A DNA stretch of 5,967 bases from assembly GCA_019415335.1 (NCBI GenBank), contig DXKH01000072.1, positions 1-5,967 on the forward strand. The letters are read 5' to 3'. Source of the stretch: Citrobacter sp. Lineage in GTDB: Bacteria; Pseudomonadota; Gammaproteobacteria; Enterobacterales; Enterobacteriaceae. Shown here in pieces: positions 3,891 to 5,967 of the stretch. The notes under the pieces were generated by a model that was given only the letters and a program-made list of their open reading frames with translations, ran no database searches and had not been told where the DNA came from. Each line of letters opens with the position of its first letter. The first letter of the stretch is position 1. The translations under genes and the position numbers were made by a program.

Positions 3891-5967
3891 TTACACCAGA
3901 CTCTTCAACCGATAAATCCACTCCAGCGCCTGACGCGGAGTCAGTGAATCCGGGTCGAGGTTTTCCAGTGCCTCGACCGCAGGCGACGTTTCTTCTGGCG
4001 CAGAAAGCAGGGACATCTGCGTACCATCAACCTGTGTAGCGGCGGCGTTCGGCGAAATGCTTTCCAGCTCACGCAGTTTTTGCCGTGCGCGCTTAATAAC
4101 CTCTTTTGGCACGCCTGCCAGAGCTGCAACCGCCAGGCCGTAGCTTTTGCTCGCCGCGCCATCCTGCACGCTGTGCATAAAGGCAATGGTGTCGCCGTGC
4201 TCCAGCGCATCGAGATGCACGTTGGCGACGCCTTCCATTTTCTCCGGTAACTGGGTCAGCTCGAAATAGTGGGTAGCAAACAGCGTCAACGCTTTGATCT
4301 TATTTGCCAGATTTTCCGCGCATGCCCACGCCAGCGACAGACCATCGTAAGTGGACGTTCCACGCCCGATCTCATCCATCAACACCAGACTATATTCGGT
4401 GGCGTTATGTAAAATATTGGCGGTTTCGGTCATCTCCACCATAAAGGTTGAACGCCCGGATGCCAGATCGTCTGCCGCGCCTACGCGGGTAAAGATACGG
4501 TCGATCGGGCCAATCTCGACTTTTTGCGCCGGTACGTAGCTGCCGATATACGCCATCAGCGCAATCAACGCGGTCTGGCGCATATAGGTACTTTTACCGC
4601 CCATGTTCGGACCGGTAATGATCAACATGCGGCGCTGTGGCGACAGGTTTAGCGGGTTAGCGATAAACGGTTCGTTCAGTACCTGTTCAACCACTGGATG
4701 GCGGCCTTCGGTAATGCGAATGCCAGGTTTATCAATAAAGGTCGGGCAGGTGTAGTTCAGGGTATAGGCCCGTTCCGCCAGGTTCACCAGCACGTCGAGT
4801 TCCGCCAGCGCGCTCGCGCTCTGTTGCAACGCTTCCAGATGCGGCAACAGCAGGTCGAACAACTCTTCATAAAGCTGTTTTTCCAGTGCCAGTGCTTTAC
4901 CTTTCGAGGTGAGTACTTTGTCTTCATACTCTTTTAGCTCTGGAATAATGTAGCGTTCGGCGTTTTTCAGCGTCTGGCGACGCATATAGTTGATGGGTGC
5001 CAGATGGCTTTGTCCACGGCTGATCTGAATGTAATAACCATGAACCGCGTTAAAGCCGACTTTCAGCGTGTCCAGGCCGGTACGTTCACGCTCGCGGATT
5101 TCCAGACGCTCCAGATAATCGGTCGCGCCGTCAGCCAGCGCCCGCCACTCATCCAGCTCTTCGTTATAGCCCGGCGCGATAACACCACCGTCGCGCACCA
5201 GTACCGGCGGTGTGTCGATAATGGCCCGCTCCAGCAGATCGCGCAGTTCGGCAAACTCGCCCATCTTCTCACGCAGCGCCTGTACCGGTGCGCTTTCGAC
5301 ATTTTCTAATAGTGCACGCAGCTCCGGCAGTTGCTGGAAAGCGTGACGCATACGGGCCAGATCGCGTGGGCGAGCGGTTCGTAAAGCCAGACGCGCCAGA
5401 ATACGTTCCAGGTCGCCGACCTGACGCAGTACCGGCTGCAGCTCGGCGGTGAAATCCTGCAATGCGCCAATAGTTTGCTGGCGCTCAAGCAAGACGCGGG
5501 TATCGCGCACTGGCATATGCAGCCAGCGTTTCAGCATACGGCTGCCCATCGGCGTGACGGTGCAGTCGAGCACAGAAGCCAGCGTATTTTCCGCACCACC
5601 CGCCAGATTCTGGGTGATTTCCAGGTTACGACGCGTCGCGGCATCCATAATGATGCTGTCCTGCTCACGTTCCATAGTGATAGAACGAATATGCGGCAGG
5701 GTCGTGCGTTGGGTATCTTTCGCATATTGCAACAGACAACCGGCGGCACAAAGTCCGCGCGGCGCGTTCTCGACGCCAAAACCGACCAGATCGCGAGTGC
5801 CAAATTGCAAGTTTAACTGCTGGCGCGCGGTGTCGATTTCAAACTCCCACAGCGGGCGACGACGCAGGCCGCGGCGACCTTCAATCAGCGACATCTCGGC
5901 GAAATCTTCCGCATACAGTAATTCCGCTGGATTCGTACGTTGCAGTTCTGCCGCCATCGTTTCGCGG
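3891..5967 (-). CDS. mutS: DNA mismatch-repair ATPase MutS, partial (N terminus beyond window)
   Basis: MutS recognises mismatches and small loops and recruits MutL and MutH in methyl-directed repair. The reading frame stays open to the right edge, so the ATG at 5957 is internal and the gene continues outside. From the known 853-residue length, about residues 163-853 are present. Visible parts are the rest of the connector domain, the lever and clamp domains, and the ATPase domain with Walker A GPNMGGKS (about 614-621), Walker [11 protein letters not shown] (D693/E694) and ATHYFE (H728). Near the C terminus are QMSLL (about 812-816), a beta-clamp-binding motif, and the tetramerisation segment [13 protein letters not shown]. 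The mismatch-reading FxE domain lies outside. No stop or frameshift interrupts this part, so there is no sign of a mutator allele here. The stop TAA is at 3891-3893, followed by a hairpin. Confidence 0.98.
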   Translation of the reverse strand, partial: RETMAAELQRTNPAELLYAEDFAEMSLIEGRRGLRRRPLWEFEIDTARQQLNLQFGTRDLVGFGVENAPRGLCAAGCLLQYAKDTQRTTLPHIRSITMEREQDSIIMDAATRRNLEITQNLAGGAENTLASVLDCTVTPMGSRMLKRWLHMPVRDTRVLLERQQTIGALQDFTAELQPVLRQVGDLERILARLALRTARPRDLARMRHAFQQLPELRALLENVESAPVQALREKMGEFAELRDLLERAIIDTPPVLVRDGGVIAPGYNEELDEWRALADGATDYLERLEIRERERTGLDTLKVGFNAVHGYYIQISRGQSHLAPINYMRRQTLKNAERYIIPELKEYEDKVLTSKGKALALEKQLYEELFDLLLPHLEALQQSASALAELDVLVNLAERAYTLNYTCPTFIDKPGIRITEGRHPVVEQVLNEPFIANPLNLSPQRRMLIITGPNMGGKSTYMRQTALIALMAYIGSYVPAQKVEIGPIDRIFTRVGAADDLASGRSTFMVEMTETANILHNATEYSLVLMDEIGRGTSTYDGLSLAWACAENLANKIKALTLFATHYFELTQLPEKMEGVANVHLDALEHGDTIAFMHSVQDGAASKSYGLAVAALAGVPKEVIKRARQKLRELESISPNAAATQVDGTQMSLLSAPEETSPAVEALENLDPDSLTPRQALEWIYRLKSLV

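Noticed and set aside
5955..5957. ATG at 5957 as the true mutS start
   Set aside because: The frame continues upstream as RET to the window edge, and the protein would lack the mismatch-binding domain; it is an internal methionine of a truncated view.
1..5967. Transposase, integrase, att sites, tRNA or rRNA genes
   Set aside because: None was seen on either strand; the block borders show no target-site duplications that I could recognise by eye.

Overview
The window is chromosomal DNA from Escherichia coli or Shigella. It covers the mutS–rpoS interval in the arrangement known from O157:H7 and many pathogenic strains. In K-12 this interval instead carries the ygb genes (recalled from the literature, not computed here). 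The flanking MutS and RpoS fragments read as E. coli from end to end.

Layout, left to right. Positions 1-145 (+) are the 3' end of rpoS, followed by a strong intrinsic terminator (161-197) and a single REP-like element (223-255). Positions 266-673 (-) are hosA, a MarR/SlyA-type regulator that runs toward rpoS. Positions 674-819 are the divergent control region, with a sigma70-like promoter for the ecd operon and a perfect 14-bp palindrome (789-802), the probable HosA operator. Positions 820-3088 (+) are the hydroxyarylic acid decarboxylase operon ecdBCD: ecdB (UbiX-like flavin prenyltransferase, disrupted by a one-base frameshift near codon 16), ecdC (UbiD-family decarboxylase, intact) and ecdD (zinc-ribbon small subunit). 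A hairpin at 3097-3124 separates this operon from the convergent pphB (3129-3785, -), a PPP-family phosphatase. A short intergenic stretch with a pphB promoter and an unusual inverted repeat leads to mutS (3891-5967, -), which is cut by the right edge of the window and lacks its first ~162 residues.

How the genes work together. HosA is known to repress the decarboxylase operon and to respond to 4-hydroxybenzoate. EcdC with EcdD carries out reversible non-oxidative decarboxylation of 4-hydroxybenzoate or vanillate, using prenylated FMN that EcdB (or chromosomal UbiX) would make. RpoS, MutS and PphB are flanking genes with no direct role in that pathway. The interval is a known site of strain-to-strain gene-content variation.

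The most notable feature is the ecdB lesion. The apparent extra A falls at CTT-AGG, the same six bases as the yeast Ty1-type +1 recoding site, and slippage there would restore the family sequence exactly. An ordinary inactivating mutation or a sequencing error remains the simpler explanation. I see no wholly novel system here.
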